Shown here in pieces: positions 1 through 12,800 of a stretch of 64,000 bases of DNA. A program made the translations under genes and the position numbers. The DNA lies in contig VZTJ01000638.1 in assembly GCA_013397795.1 (NCBI GenBank), forward strand, positions 1,802,804 through 1,866,803, in the 5' to 3' direction. Every line of letters begins with the position of its first letter. Position 1 is the stretch's first letter. The notes beneath the pieces were generated by a model, which was not told the DNA's origin, ran no database searches, and saw nothing but the letters and a program-made list of their open reading frames with translations. The stretch comes from Orthonyx spaldingii (Eukaryota > Chordata > Aves > Passeriformes > Orthonychidae).

Positions 1-1556
1 AAAAATATCTGAGTGTCTCCGTGTGTAAGAGAATTGGCATATATCCTGCCTATAGCTGATAAGAAGAAAAAAGAAAAAACAGAGAGTTGCAGAGTATATT
101 GCCACTGGAATATAGCAAGTTTCTGTCCCCTTTCAGCTGTGGAGTTTTTCATTTAATATCTGATGAGACCAATTTCAGGAGAAGGTCTGCAAGCCCCAAG
201 CTCTCATGACTTGCCATATACCAAATATCTCACGTGATAGTAGATGATAGGACATGGGCCTGCTCTACCTGACCCACAGGTAGGTGCCCTGAACTTGAGT
301 TTCATCCATCTCTGAAGTACAAAGGCTGTTCCCTTCCTAAGAGCAAGAACTCTACCCCTTCAGAAGTCCGAGGGAGTCAGTAAACCAGCCTGGGGAGAAA
401 AATAACAAATACGTAATTTTAACTTAGCCAGGTGGACCTTTGTGACAGAAGGATGGACAAGTCCCTGAAAATTTGTCCCAACTGGAGCACAAAAACCTCC
501 ATTTTGTTTCAAAGTCTTTCCTAATGACATACAGAAAACACCACTGGGTATGTTTATCTGATTGAGACAAAGAGCATAGATCAGTTTTTTACATGGCACT
601 CAGCTTTCCACATTTTGTAGGCTGGCTAAATACGAAATAACTCTCTTTTCGGCCCAGTCTACATGGCAGAGAGTAGCCTATTGCCCCTGCTGCTGCCTTA
701 ACTTGGGTGCTGGAGGCAAATTCTTTTGCTACCAAGAGTTGTGCATGACTCCTGTCCCCAAACTGGTGAGGGGGAATGCATCATCACACAGGTTATTTTT
801 GTACGAGAGCAAATCCTGTCAGTGCCGTGTCCTTAGGGATAACATAACATTCTCGAGCTCCATTAGCAAAATCTCACATCTATGTAAAGGATTTGTAAAT
901 GTTAACCCAGGATTGTGAGGGACTCCTGAATAAAACAGATGCTAGATGGTATCCATGGTCACACTAACAATGAAGCAGGGTTTGTCACTTAAAGAGTTTG
1001 CCCTCAGGAGCACACAACTATTTAATGCTTTAGAGAAAAAAAAACCCCAAACATCAGCAGAGCCTTAACCAAACCAGGGGATTTCTGTTTTGTGGGAATA
1101 TCTATTTCAGGAAATTTTGCAGAAATTGCCTACTGAGGAATGTGGGGAATTTATTACCACATAAGAAGGATGTGGAAGATGAACACACAGCAAGGCCTCT
1201 TCAGGCTGCAGTTCCGCTACAGGTTTACCATTGCTGCAGCGTTGCCTTTGTTCCAGCTCTAGACAGACAGGCTTATCTGCTCCCTTCTCCAACACCTTCC
1301 TGAGCAGGAATGGGAATTGATTAGCTCTGGCTTACATCAGTTAAAACTATTGTGGAGCAGCATCTTCAGGGACCATCGTGATCCAAAAAATGTACTTCTG
1401 AAGAGCTCACCCCATGAGCTGGCTTCTGACAGCCCTTGTATGGTGGAGGATCATAAGTCTGCTAAGTTTCTGCAAAATGTTTTGATTTCAACACAATGGT
1501 ATTTGCTAATGAGAACCTGAATCAGTAGAAAAGTCCCAGCTGCTCCTCTCTCTGGC

Positions 1557-1600
1557 AAAAGAAAAAAAAAAAAAAAGGGGAAAAAAAGAAAAGAAAAACA
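1557..1600. repeat. A-rich low-complexity tract
   Basis: A run of 15 A is followed by GGGG and then A/G-mixed sequence. This is ordinary vertebrate low complexity. No repeat body precedes it that would make it the tail of a retrocopy. Confidence 0.85.
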
Positions 1601-1850
1601 ACTAATGTTTTTGTATGTAAAAAGATGTTTCCAGGTAGAGGAAAAAAAACCTATTTGTTCTTTTAACAGTAGAGACTTGGAGCAGAGAGGAACAAGGTAA
1701 TTTCACATGTTCCTGTGAACAAGCTGCTGCAGATAGCTTCCCTAGATAAGTAGAAATGAGTGAGAAGAAATGGATAGGGGAAGATCTATAATAGTGTAAA
1801 GAAATGTGTGATCAGCTAGGGAATTCCCTTTAGGAGCCTTGTAGAGAATA

Positions 1851-1900
1851 TTGTATTTGCCAGACCAGATCAGACCACTGGGCCAATCAAGTACAATTTA
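1851..1900 (+). mobile_element. Scrap of an ancient amniote interspersed repeat (CR1-like 3' region)
   Basis: The core GATCAGACCACTGGGCCA at about 1866-1883 resembles the end of an old amniote repeat that I recall as 'GATCAGACCAATGGTCCATCTAGT'-like in reptiles and birds. Only about 50 bp are recognisable, so family assignment is uncertain. It is too diverged to give orientation-specific features beyond this match. Confidence 0.4.
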
Positions 1901-3128
1901 AGCATTAAGTGTAACAGCTTGATAAATCTAGGTCAATGCACCTACACACAGGTACAAGTTTAATGCCACTTCATTAGCAGGACTGCAGCACCTAACATGG
2001 AGCATATCTACACATCCTGGAAGAGAGAAACTATTGGCATTTATGAGATTGCACAATTAAATCAATGAGTTTCTCTTAACGAGTGACCAGAGATTGGTCC
2101 CGCTTTACAATTTCTAGTCTGCAGCAGCAGACGGTGCTGATGCTTCAAATACAAGTGGAAAACAGTACTGCAATGCTTCTCTGGCCAGTGTGTAACACCC
2201 TGCAGGAGGCTGGAGAGGGAAGAACTCTGCCTTTTTGAGCCCATGCATTCAATCAGCCTTCACTGGAAATGTATTATCTTAGCATGCAGCAGACCAACAA
2301 TTACTTTTAAATGCTCACAAAAACCAGCACTGACCCGTTTAAATCTGTCTTGGCACCTTGGCTCAGCCACAACCCAATACAAAGGGGGATTTTATCTCTG
2401 CACTTGCATCAGGTTACTACAGAGGGACTTCTGGGGCCTGCTCAGTAGCAGAGAAATCTCAGAATTTTTAGGTATACTTCTAGGATCTCATCTCTGCAGG
2501 GGGGCTGAAGAAGACAGCAAAATTCTTGACTGTCCTAGCCAGCAGGTGGGAGAGGTAGTGAGGTAACAGTGGAGGGCTCTGCTCTCTCGAGGTTGTGGCG
2601 AGATGAAAAGACTCTTTATTATTAAGAGATAAGACTGGCAGTAGAAGCCCAACAGCATCTACCCCTAGATAAGCCCCTGTTCCTTCTCCCACAAGTGGGA
2701 ATAGTACAGTTTTTTTCTCCTCCTTCCCTGACCACCCCTCATCACTCTGACACTGGTCCAGGCTTCTCACTTGCATTAGCACTTGGGCCACTCAGCTATT
2801 CCAGCAAAGAAACCTCTCTGTACCACAACCTTCAGTATCTGAATAAACTGATAGTTATTCATATCAGCTGCAAGCCACCTTGTTCAGCTATAACTGTACC
2901 ACACAGGGGCCTCTCCCAGGACTGCAGTACAGGGCTAATGGCAGCCTGTTGAGTACTTCCAGCACAAGAAGTTGTGTGCCTCCCTTCCAGATGAGCCATC
3001 ACACTCACAGAACTGCAGTACATTTCTATTTTGGCAGCCACCCAAGGCACACAGGGGACAGTGATACAGGTACACAAAAAGCACACCATGCTCTCAGACC
3101 CTCACGAGGTCAGGACAAAACCTGCTTG

Positions 3129-3249
3129 GTGTCAGGGGTGGATAGGGCATTGAGCAAACTGATCTAGCAGGGGTGGCATCCCTGCCCGTGGTGGGTGGAT
3201 TGGAACAAGATGATTTTTAAGGTTCCTTCCAAGCCAAGCTGTTCTATGA
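3129..3249 (+). mobile_element. CR1 LINE 3' tail fragment
   Basis: This copy reads through the CR1 3' untranslated region in the sense direction: TTGAGCAAACTGATCTAG, then the CCCTGCCCGTGG block, then GATGATTTTTAAGGTTCC and a terminal TTCTATGA octamer. These are diagnostic of avian CR1 elements. About 120 bp remain. The 5' truncation is typical, because CR1 reverse transcription usually stops early. No ORF2 coding sequence is left. The end next to the octamer at 3242-3249 marks the insertion boundary. Confidence 0.9.
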
Positions 3250-4200
3250 CCCAAGCCAAAATCTGTCTCTGCAGTTGCCCTGTGATAGATCTACCTGCTC
3301 TTTACTTAGAAACAACTTTCAATGGCTGCTAACACAAACCCAGACTTAATATAAGTGCAAAAAGCTCCACAGGCATGTAATATGTCTTTTGGAAATGAAA
3401 AGTGGTCCAAGAGACCTAATCAGGTGAAAGGCAATTCTTTACTGAGGCTGTCAGATGCAGATGAACTCTGCAGGGCTTACTGGCTCCTGAAATGCCCATC
3501 TAATCTACCCAGCACTGCCAAAGTACCATCAAGACCAGGCTTCCGAAAACCCTGGCTAGCAGCCCTTCCACTTATTCCTTAAGTGCTCTACTCTGGGGGA
3601 TTTTGACCTGATCACTGTTATCCAAAACACACCGTTTACTTTAGTTAGCCCTTACAGCCCTTTGGAAACACTTTGTCTACACAATTGCCCCTTTTTTGGA
3701 CAACATCCATCTATACAACATGAGGTTCAAAAGCCTCCATGTGCTTTGCTCTAACATACATGACAATGTTTCTGGACATTCACCTGTGTTGGAAAAGTAT
3801 CTGACTGACATAGAAACGGTTGATAAAAGGAGAGAATGCTTCCTACTTCTCCTGCAATAATAATGACAGCACTTAACCCCAGGGAAACACTATACTAGAG
3901 AAAGATGGTCTTGGCAATAATCAGAACAACAATTTGCAGGCTAAAATTGCCATCTTTCACACACTTCCTCCAGAAAGGAGGACTGGAGGATTTTGCAGAG
4001 TGAATACGGCACAAAAGTGGGGGTGAAAGAGCATGGAAGGAGCTGCAGCAAAAGTCATGGTAAAGTGTGGAAATACAAGCAAGGATGGAGTCCAAGCACA
4101 ACATCCTTGTTCTCAGCTCTGCTCCCCTAAACAGAATATCCCCACAGCACTTCCACTAGCCAGGTTTCTTAGGTAAGTCAGCTATCCTGGAGTCAGTAGC
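3250..4200. other. Unique non-coding DNA
   Basis: No gene, repeat or RNA is recognised. Short open frames occur on both strands but have no family resemblance. I see nothing further in this stretch. Confidence 0.6.
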
Positions 4201-4211
4201 ACGAAGGCTTT

Positions 4212-4231
4212 CACGTGCACACACGTGTGTG
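4212..4231. promoter_or_regulatory. Two CACGTG E-boxes, the second inside a 14-bp palindrome
   Basis: CACGTG occurs at 4212-4217, preceded by T to give TCACGTG, and again at 4222-4227. The starts are 10 bp apart, so both sites face the same side of the helix. The second box sits in the perfect palindrome CACACACGTGTGTG (4218-4231). CACGTG is the core for bHLH factors such as USF, MYC/MAX, MITF/TFE and CLOCK/BMAL1. Function is inferred from motif only; a short CA/TG repeat could also produce it by chance. Confidence 0.35.
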
Positions 4232-4672
4232 TTCATGCATGGGCTGGCAGTGGGACATGCTAACGCATGGCCAGAGGCAGCACTAGGCTTTGAGTCCAAG
4301 GACTGGCAGTGAGAGCAGGACAGGATGGTGAGCACGAGTCTAGCACGAGCTCGCACAGCACAGGAGACCTGCAAGCAGGATAGGGTGACACAAAATGGAC
4401 CAAAGGTAGGAAGAAGCTTGCAGCTTGTTTCATCTTGGCTTCACCCCCATCCTTGTTCTTTTCCCCTTTTTCATGCCGTTTTTTCTGCTTTCACCTTGCG
4501 TCTCTCCTCAAACTGCATGGTAAACAGTGCTGCATCCCCACACCTGTGCCTCACTCCCTTAATCCAAAGCCACCTTCATCATCATGCCATGCTGATCCCA
4601 GACAAGCCCCGAAAGGCACAGATCGTTCAACTCCCACTTGGATGTCACCTAATGAAGACATCTATAAATATG

Positions 4673-4680
4673 GGCACATT
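4673..4680 (+). promoter_or_regulatory. TATAAATA, possible TATA box
   Basis: TATAAATA stands just upstream of a locally CpG-enriched patch and about 450 bp downstream of the paired E-boxes. No convincing initiator lies 25-35 bp downstream. A CCAAT (4759-4763) lies downstream rather than upstream, which argues against a classical promoter reading on the + strand. It is kept as a weak candidate because of its context. Confidence 0.2.
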
Positions 4681-4689
4681 AGAGCTCAC

Positions 4690-5080
4690 CATCTGGCTGT
4701 GCCTCTTGGATGGCTCCGCTCCCCACAGATCAGTGGGCATGGCGATGGCAGCAGCCAACCAATTATTGCTCCTGCTCCAGCCCTGGCGGCCACGGCTGCC
4801 CTCAGTGATGCCGCTGGCGGCCAAGAGCACAGCAGAGCAGGGCCATTCCAGGTGGAGCAGCGAGCCCAGCCCCGGCTGCTGCCCCTCCGCACACCGTTCC
4901 CAGGGCTGGCAGCACCACCAGCCCCTTCTCCCCTGCAGGGCCAGCTCTCATCCAGCACCCCAGTGAGGGCGACAATCCCCCTCCTCCTCTTTGTGTCTGC
5001 ACAGCACCAGCTTCAGCCTTTCTATCACTCTCAAGCACATTTTTCTTCTTTCTCATCTGCCTCTGACACACCTTTTCTTC
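4690..5080. other. CpG-enriched patch open in several frames
   Basis: About nine CpG fall within roughly 200 bp near 4740-4915, against a CpG-poor background, and GC content is clearly higher than the flanks. Two + strand frames stay open across it (4325-4966, 213 codons; 4435-5088, 217 codons), as do three - strand frames. Products are Ala/Pro/Ser/Gln-rich with no domain I recognise. Simultaneous openness in many frames is what GC-rich sequence gives by chance. An unannotated exon or a small CpG island remains possible. Confidence 0.4.
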
Positions 5081-5100
5081 AGCACTAGGCATAATTTTTC

Positions 5101-6560
5101 CGTCTGCTGGTCAAAATGATAAATTGAAAATATTTCTTTCCGGGAAGACTCAAGACCTATCATTTAATTTTTGCTTGCTTGTTTGTTTTATTTTAGAAAG
5201 CACTTTTTTCAGATTGGCTGAAGCATTTAATATGACCTATATGGAAAAAAGAAAAAAAAGCCTTTTCCTTACAAATTTCTTTTTTTTTTTAATCACAGAA
5301 ATTTTCCAAAGCAAAACTGTCACTGCAAAATCAGAAATGAAAATACTTCCCCTTCTCCAAATAATTTCTCCCTTTTTCCCTCCCCAAAACTAAGCATGAC
5401 GCATAAAGAGTGCAAGCCCTCTCCAAACTGTGCTTAGGAAGGTAAAATAGCTCTCTTGCTGACATTTTTCTGCCTTCCTACTCTTTTTCCCTATTTTTCC
5501 CTGCAATCAGCTGCCTGTTCCCAAGTGCCATCACAGTTGCTGGACCAAGCTCTCAGAGCAGAACTTGCGCATAGGAAAGTTCACTGAACTGCCATAGCAC
5601 ATTTTGCCCCCTGAATATTCTGTAGCCACAGACACCTAAGATGATGGTATTTTCTTCAAAGTACATGAATATTTGATATTCTCCCTCCCTTTCCTTCCCC
5701 TCATCTTAATTATTCTCTTATTTTGAAACACCATCTTGCATGCGGTATTTAAATAAAGCTGTTTTCAGAGTCACAAGCAGCTTGAAACACCCAAGTCTCT
5801 CAAAATATATATTGCAAGTGATGTACGTCCTCCTGTTCTGTGACTAAGTGGCAGAGAGCAAGACACAACCTGGGGAACCCATACAGGATGGGGCATTAGA
5901 GGAGCAACCTTTCCCTTCTGAAAGCTTGGGTTTCCCTCAAAAAAGAAATCTGGGCATGTGAATTGAGACAGGGTCAAGGCTGTTCCTATGCAAATCACTA
6001 AAAGGTCTGGCACAGCAAACTTTACTCAGGAAAGGTGTCTGAAAACACAAGAGATGCAGCGGGTCAGAACTGAAGCAGAGAATGGGGGGGGGGGGAAATA
6101 CTGAAAGTTGCAATTTGGAAAAAGAGCTGCTGCAGGGCAAGAGAGATAATGAAAACACAGAGAATTTGCTATACATATGACTACATTAGATAATTATCTA
6201 CGTACAAAAGGGTTCAGAGGGTTTGGGTGACCCAGCAGCTCTACCGATTTATGTGGCCAGATCAACAAATGTTTACCAAGGCCCACAAGCTTGAGGGATC
6301 CGGCTTTGCCAGATTTTGAGAAGCCTGTTTTATGGGCCATCTTCGAGAGCATGCCCAGTAGCCCATTTGCTTTGAGTCATGGCATTTTCACACCAAAACA
6401 TCAGTTGCTCCAAAGAACCGCTGAACGCCTGGATGTGCAGAGACCCAGGTGGCTCTAACTGCAGGCCAGGAGTTGGGATGCTCCATGCCTCAAGCAAATG
6501 GAGATGCTGCTTCAGATTCACAGCTATGACATGACACTCAGGGCTGGGGCTGGGCTGCTT
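5101..6560. other. Unique AT-rich non-coding DNA
   Basis: No gene or interspersed repeat is recognised. It contains pyrimidine-rich stretches near 5.1-5.5 kb, a T10 run near 5.28 kb and a G12 tract listed separately. Confidence 0.6.
6084..6095 (+). repeat. G12 homopolymer
   Basis: Twelve consecutive G. This is a slippage-prone mononucleotide run likely to be polymorphic or length-miscalled. Confidence 0.9.
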
Positions 6561-6612
6561 TTCATAGAATTGTTGAGGTTGGAAAAGACCTTCAGGATGG
6601 AGTCCAACTGTT
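6561..6612 (-). mobile_element. CR1 LINE 3' end fragment, reverse orientation
   Basis: TTCATAGAATTGTTGAGG at 6561, followed by GGAAAAGACCTTCAGGATGG and AGTCCAACTG, is the reverse complement of the avian CR1 terminal sequence. The octamer end is at 6562-6569. Only about 50 bp survive, so this is a heavily 5'-truncated insertion. No coding sequence remains. Confidence 0.85.
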
Positions 6613-9600
6613 TTGGGCAGCTGTATGTCCACAAAGCTGTCTATTACATGAAGGTGTGGACATTAACAGAGATAGCCACTTGCACCAGGTGAGGGTGCTA
6701 CAGACCTGGCAGCAATTCCAGCTGCTTGAGTGATGTGTCCTGGCTTACTTGGAGGTGTTTCCCTGAACAGCTGAGAGAAGAGGAAACGAAGCGTGCCTCT
6801 GCACAGGTCAGGGGAGGCCACGCACCATAAAATGTTTGTGCAGGTGGATGAATAGCTGTGCCCACAGATGCTCACAAGTAGGGCAAGGAGTAAACATGCA
6901 TATCTGAAAACTCATCCATCTCTATTACAAAAATGAGTCATCTCATCCCAATACCACTTTTTAACTTTGCAGAGGCTTATCTCAGACGCAGCAGGTAGCT
7001 GGGAGGTTGTAAAAAGACTGCCTGCAAATCTCAGTGCTGAGTGCCCTGAGGCCTCCCAGTTGAGGCAGCACTCTGCTGGGAACGTGCACATGGAGTGGTT
7101 ACAGGGGCATATGGCAACTTCCCAAATTTGCCCAAATTTTGTGGGAGAAAATCATGCTCCTGGGCTCTTATCTGATGTTCCATCTCTGAATCAGTCCTTC
7201 ATTATCATCTGCAGTAGACTTTGTGCTCTTATCTCAAAAAATCTCCCTGTACTGTCCACACCCCTTTCTTATGAAACCCCAGCAAGGGTGAGAGTTGCTG
7301 TGAGGAAGAAACTTTATCCTAATGGAGAGAGGCTTTTAAAGAACTGAAAAAGTTACAAATGTCTCCCTGGTTTTGAACATATTTCCTGTTTTGCAATGAT
7401 GGATTTCTAACACCATATTCCTGAGCCAATGCTGTTCAGTCATGCTGGGTGAGAAGAGGTGAAATTTTTACTGGGTTCTACACATCAGACAGGGGAACAC
7501 AATTTTAAATGAACTCAAGGAGACAGCCAAGTGCAAACCTTTCAAAGGCAAGAAGAAAGAGATGCTTAAACAAGTTCCATGTGCAGAAAAACCCACTGCA
7601 AGGACATATCACACTCGAGTTGCCCCACAAGACAAAGGGATTGCAAGTTGCATGCTTTAACACTGTATAGCCAAGGTGGCCCTCTCCTCCCTCCCATGCA
7701 CGAGCCAAGAGACAGGACTAACATGAAACACGTGCCAGCAGCTACAGAAAGCAGAACAAAGACTACAGAGCAATGAGCACTCTGACAGAAGCACAAAGCA
7801 TGATATTTATTTACTGCCTGTCAATGTCTAGCCTGGATGTGCTGCTGCATCTCCATAGCTATTATAACTGCTCATTAGACATTAACAGGATGGGATTTTG
7901 TTGCAGTCAGGTCATCTGAGTTGATAGGAAAGGGGACAGCAAACAGCAGCAGAGAAATCCAAAGTGAAAGGGAAGGAACAACAATCATCTGCTGCAATGG
8001 TTACAGTCAGTAATGAGTTGGCTGGCTACTGTGCATCACTACTGCTTTCTAGTAAGTGGAATTAGGAGCAGAGCCATGTCAGGGGCTCCATACTGTCAGC
8101 TGTTAGCAGGGAGATTGATTTAACACAAGTGACAATGGCACAAGCTTTGTCAGAGGAGAAATTCCCCTCCTAGCTGCCAGGCAACCACAGCATAAAACAG
8201 TGGTACCAGTGACCAAACAGCCAGCATGGCTCCTGACCCCTTGGCAAGACCCACATTGAAATGCAGCTTCATTAAACATAATTGACTTAGCACTGTGGAA
8301 GATTTTGAAACCATCATGTACGTTATGCACATGCAAAAACATTCAGAAATAATCCACTACCAATGAAGAGATGAAGCAGAGCATCCCAGACATAATTTAA
8401 ACCCTGCTCAGCACCATGGCCAACAACAAAGCTCCTAATAACCTGTGCAACCCTGTTTTGTCTGGGGGGAGGGAGAGGAGGAAAACGGAGTACGCAGGTC
8501 CCTCTCCCAACAAACAGAGTCTGTGAGAGAGAAAAGAGATCATCTGTCTGACAGACCGGAATGAGGATAGCAAAGAGAAAACCTTCAGGGAAAATTGCAG
8601 TGTTCCCTCCCAGAATGAGCCTGGACTCTGAAATCAGCACACAATACATAAGATTGAACACTTGCAGGCCTGGGCCTGTTATTGAAGTAATCTTGGGTAG
8701 AAAACAAAAACCATAGCGTGAACTTCTTGCTTACCTTAAGAAATAGATTATGGTTATTCTCCAACTTACTTGACTGAAATTACACAGAGAAGTTCAGCCA
8801 CAAAAGTCTTCTCTGAAAAGTGTAAAAGCTGTAGAATATCTCTTCTCAGAGTTTGTTCTTCTCTGCATCCATCCTGTCTACTCAGCAGATTAACATGACC
8901 ATTCACATTTTAGCAAAGCTAAAAGACACACTGTCTGTTTTTTCAACTAGGACTATTTTGCTGTGTCTTCTCTTTTGTGTACATGATTTACAAAGAAGGA
9001 AGCTTGGCTTCCAGGTCCCAAGATATGCTATTGATCTGGAACCAAAGGGGGAAGAAAAAGCCCCCAAACTCCTCTATCTTCTAGATATGCAAAGTGACTT
9101 TCCTGGAGTAAGTAAGGTCCAAGCACCCAAACCCAGGGGCTCCGCATACTTAGACTCTATGGAAAACCGAATTAAATTTAAAAACATCTGCAACTAAAAT
9201 TTGTCTTCAGGAAGCCTCATGACCATTCTTGGGAACTGAAGCTGGACAAGTAAAGACTGAAATTATATATAGGGAGCATGACCAGAAACAGCATCGGGGA
9301 CAGAAGAAAAAATTTTCCCAAAATGTGTCGCTTTTTCTTTTCTCCAGGAATATGTTCCCTCAGATTTCCTCAGCTCAGAACACCAGCCTAATTCACACAG
9401 AGAAAGAGTAGAGAAGGAGGAATCCCAGGAAGCTGCTGCGTGGTTGCGGAGGTAGGTGTTAAAACACATACAGCCACGTGTCAAACACACATTCTGATCT
9501 TGCCAGACTTGTGTGGCACAGAACTCCCACAGAGGAGAGGCAGGGAAAATCAAGACACACACCAGGCTCCTTACAGCATGTGCTTCATCGGGGTGATATT

Positions 9601-9770
9601 TAAGGCTCCTTTGCCTCTCTCAGGGAAGAGGGTCTGGGTTTTTTCACATGGGCTGCGTTGGGAGGGATTGCTGAGGGAAATGCAGACACACCTGTGCCTT
9701 TGTACAAGGTCTTGGAGAAAGGGGGCAGAAACCAACTTATCCCTCTGCCTGTTGTCAAACAGTTAATTGT
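6613..9770. other. Unique non-coding DNA
   Basis: The longest open frame (6967-7347, + strand, 126 codons) matches no family I know. No RNA gene or transposon is recognised. A G-rich patch at 8464-8481 has several short G runs. Nothing else stands out. Confidence 0.6.
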
Positions 9771-9778
9771 TCTAAAAC

Positions 9779-9815
9779 AGCTGGGCCAGACAATAGCATC
9801 TTTAACGGCCCAGCT
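9779..9815. other. Perfect 9-bp GC-rich inverted repeat with 19-nt loop
   Basis: AGCTGGGCC at 9779-9787 is exactly complementary to GGCCCAGCT at 9807-9815. The 19-nt spacer contains ACAATAG, a SOX-type site, and a CpG. Transcribed, this would form a stable small hairpin, though shorter than a microRNA precursor. As DNA it could be a dyad of AGCTGGGCC-type factor sites. The flanks (9760-9960) look like slowly evolving non-coding DNA, but that is a judgement without alignment. Confidence 0.5.
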
Positions 9816-12800
9816 TAAGCATGGTCGTGACAGAAATCATAATATTTTTTAATCTCCCTTTCCCAGCCTTCCTGGAAATTCATTTTTAATGACTGCAGTT
9901 GGCTTTCATTTTTGCTCTTGTTTTTCATTCAGATAACTTCCTGAGTCGTGCAACTTCTCTCTTCCACCCCTAACACTCCCTGTAAATGAAAGGCTGCAAT
10001 ATTTTAAATGAAAAACTGGTACCAGACGCTAACAGAACCAATAGGATAGTCTGGTTCACCAGTTCTTGCCACCTTGTTCTGGACCTGATCAAATGCCCAA
10101 CAAGTAAGGATTATGGACAAGGTTTGTTCTATCCCCAAGGCACTTCATCATATAAATTCTCCCTTACAACCAAGACCCAAGCACACAGATCTCCCCATCA
10201 ACCTCCCCAACATGGCCCATCTTCAAATGTTTTGATCCAAAGTAGTAAAATGAGATAATGGCAATCTTTGAGACTCATTGTTCCCACATGGCATCACACC
10301 TGCGTGGTTATTGTCTGTTGCTGCATGTTTAAACAATGGTAGGAAAAATCACTGTATTTTCTCCAGAGTTTCAAAACTGCAAAATTTACTTTTTGTTCAT
10401 TTTTTGGCAGTTCCCATGTAAGTGCTAGAAAATATTTATCATTGAAATTTCTGTGCTTTAAAATATCTACAACTTTTCATAAAAGACCTAAATATACAAC
10501 AAAGCTCCCCCTACACTTCCCTCCACCCTACAGCATTCCATGATCTCCCAGTCTAGGGATCCCCTTATGCATGTCATTCCCAGATTCTTATCCCAGACAA
10601 ACGACATGGTCATCATTGCAGTCCTCTGAATCTAAGTTTGTCCATTTTTAACATTCAGTTTTCTTTGCATCTATAACTTCTCACCTCAATACTCTGCTTC
10701 ATTTTAAACAACAGAGTAAAAATACCATAAAGCTTAATTTATTTTCATTGTTCCATAGAAGGCTAAATTTGGCTCTTGGGTCCAATACCTCCTTTTTTTG
10801 GTTATGAATTTCATATTGAAGAAGGCAAAATTCATACCTTCTCAATGAAATTTTCATGAACTATGCATTGCCCAGTGCTGTATATTCAGCAATATTAACT
10901 GCTGAAGCTGTTTACATTCAGAAGGCTTCCCTCAGCCCCAGAAAGGGCAACATTTATTTTCATGCACTAAAAGAATTTCAATTTCCATAAAATGCCACGG
11001 TCACCTCAAAATATGACTCAGTAACCCAGATGGAGGCCATGATCCTGAAGCAGGAGAAACATATCCATCATGCATGAATCAACTGTGTCGCTTGGCTCTT
11101 ACGCAAGACAATATTTAAATGAGCCCCACAAAAACTGAACTCCTTGTTGCTAAACACCTAAATGATCAGTCTTATGGATTCAGCCCAAATGCTTTACTGC
11201 CACTTGCTGGGGCCACATGATGAAGGATCACACCCTCACACAACCATTCAGTGCTCAGCATCCCACTGTGTGAGTGGGACTTTGCAACTCCATCTCCAGC
11301 ATGAATTTGCTCAGAGGAAGAATGGCTGGGGGAGATGGAAGCAACACCGGTGAACTTAATATACAACAGTGCTTTGAAATATAATTGGCTGGAGCCTGGG
11401 GTGCTGACAACCATCCTACACTTCCAGGGACAATTCAGGATCCAAGATGTGGAGAAATTAAAGGGATAATTCAGCAATAAAGGGGGGTGGGGAGGGGTGG
11501 AAAGCAGAGAATCAAGTTTCTGAAAAATAACCTGTGTTTTTACTTCTGGGTCCGCCTATGCAGTACCTAAAAATAGTTATCTATTACAAAGCCTGCAATT
11601 TCAGTGATTTAGGTCAGGTTTAGCACGAGTTCAGGGCCATATCCATATATGGTTGATTGGGGTTAAGTCAAAACAGTGTCACCTCAAAAAGGGTAGCCTT
11701 AGCAAGACACTACCTGTTAAAAACCTTTTTCTAATGCTCACATCATCCAAATTGTCATTTTGTCAGGAATCACAGCAACAGAAAGTTTAAAAAAATCTCA
11801 AAGCAAACAGCCCATTATGGGCACAATGCTATAAAGTAGTCAATGCAAATTATGGTTTAATAAAGATCTCTCTTTCATCAAGTCACAAAAACCAGACAAA
11901 AGAAGCCAGGTTCAGTGAACCTTCAGAGAGAAACATGGCTAGAAGTTGATGCTCTTCAGTGAAGGTGGCTCTTTTTAGTGCTGAAGCAGGCAACAGACTT
12001 AAAAAGACACAATGTGTCTTCAGATGATCCACATCCTGGATATCAACTTAGATGTTGATGTTTTCTTTTACAAAACCTCAAGGTTGAACTTTTATTAGTC
12101 CTGAAGCATGGGCAACACATATAACTTATTTTTCCTTTTCTGTTAGTACCCAGGAGGGTGGTAGTAAGAGCTTCCTGTTTTGCACTTCCCTACACATGGT
12201 CAGGTACAGACTGTCTGAAACAAGAGTGGCTTAGATGGGCAAAGCTACCAGGAAGCAGAAAAAGAGTAAAACATAAATCCCTCATTTATAGACAGGAAAA
12301 CAAGGCATGAAAAGATTCACTGCTGTACACAAGATCACACTGGGAATTTGGGGCAGAACTCACAACAACAGACAGCAAATCTAGGGCCTGTTCTGGGATA
12401 GCTGTCCATGGCATTGAATGCACAGGGTGTTGAGCAGGGAAAGAACCCGAGGAAGGCGAGAGCTCTGTGAAGGCAGCTCCTCTGGAAAGCCGTAACTGTA
12501 TTAATTCACAGACATGCATGACATAGGGCAAGCTACAGCCACCAACAGAAGTGCAGGAGTCAAACCTGAGGGGAACAAGAGATGATTAAACTAGGAGGCA
12601 GCTGATTTGGAATAAAAAAGCAACTCTCCCTCCTGTTGTGATGGAGAACCTATGGGATCCACAGCCACAGGAAGCTGTCAGCTTGGATACTATGACTGGG
12701 TAATTTTAGGAAAAATAACAACACTGAAAGTTATTCTGAACAAATGGGAAGGGGAATTCAGGGCATCAGGGCCTGGAAAGGGAAGCAAAGAATTGCTTTC

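Larger units (their letters stand above)
1..3128. other. Unique non-coding DNA, no gene recognised
   Basis: No open frame here resembles a known protein family, and the frames present are short and overlap on both strands. Composition is moderately AT-rich with few CpG. The stretch holds an A-rich simple tract near 1.56 kb and one scrap of an ancient interspersed repeat near 1.85 kb, listed separately. I see nothing else with recognisable structure. It could be intron or intergenic DNA. Confidence 0.6.

Noticed and set aside
4325..5088. Two long + strand frames (213 and 217 codons) as genes
   Set aside because: They overlap each other and open frames on the other strand, have biased Ser/Pro/Ala/Gln content, and show no domain. 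GC-rich composition explains the openness. The patch itself is kept as a finding.
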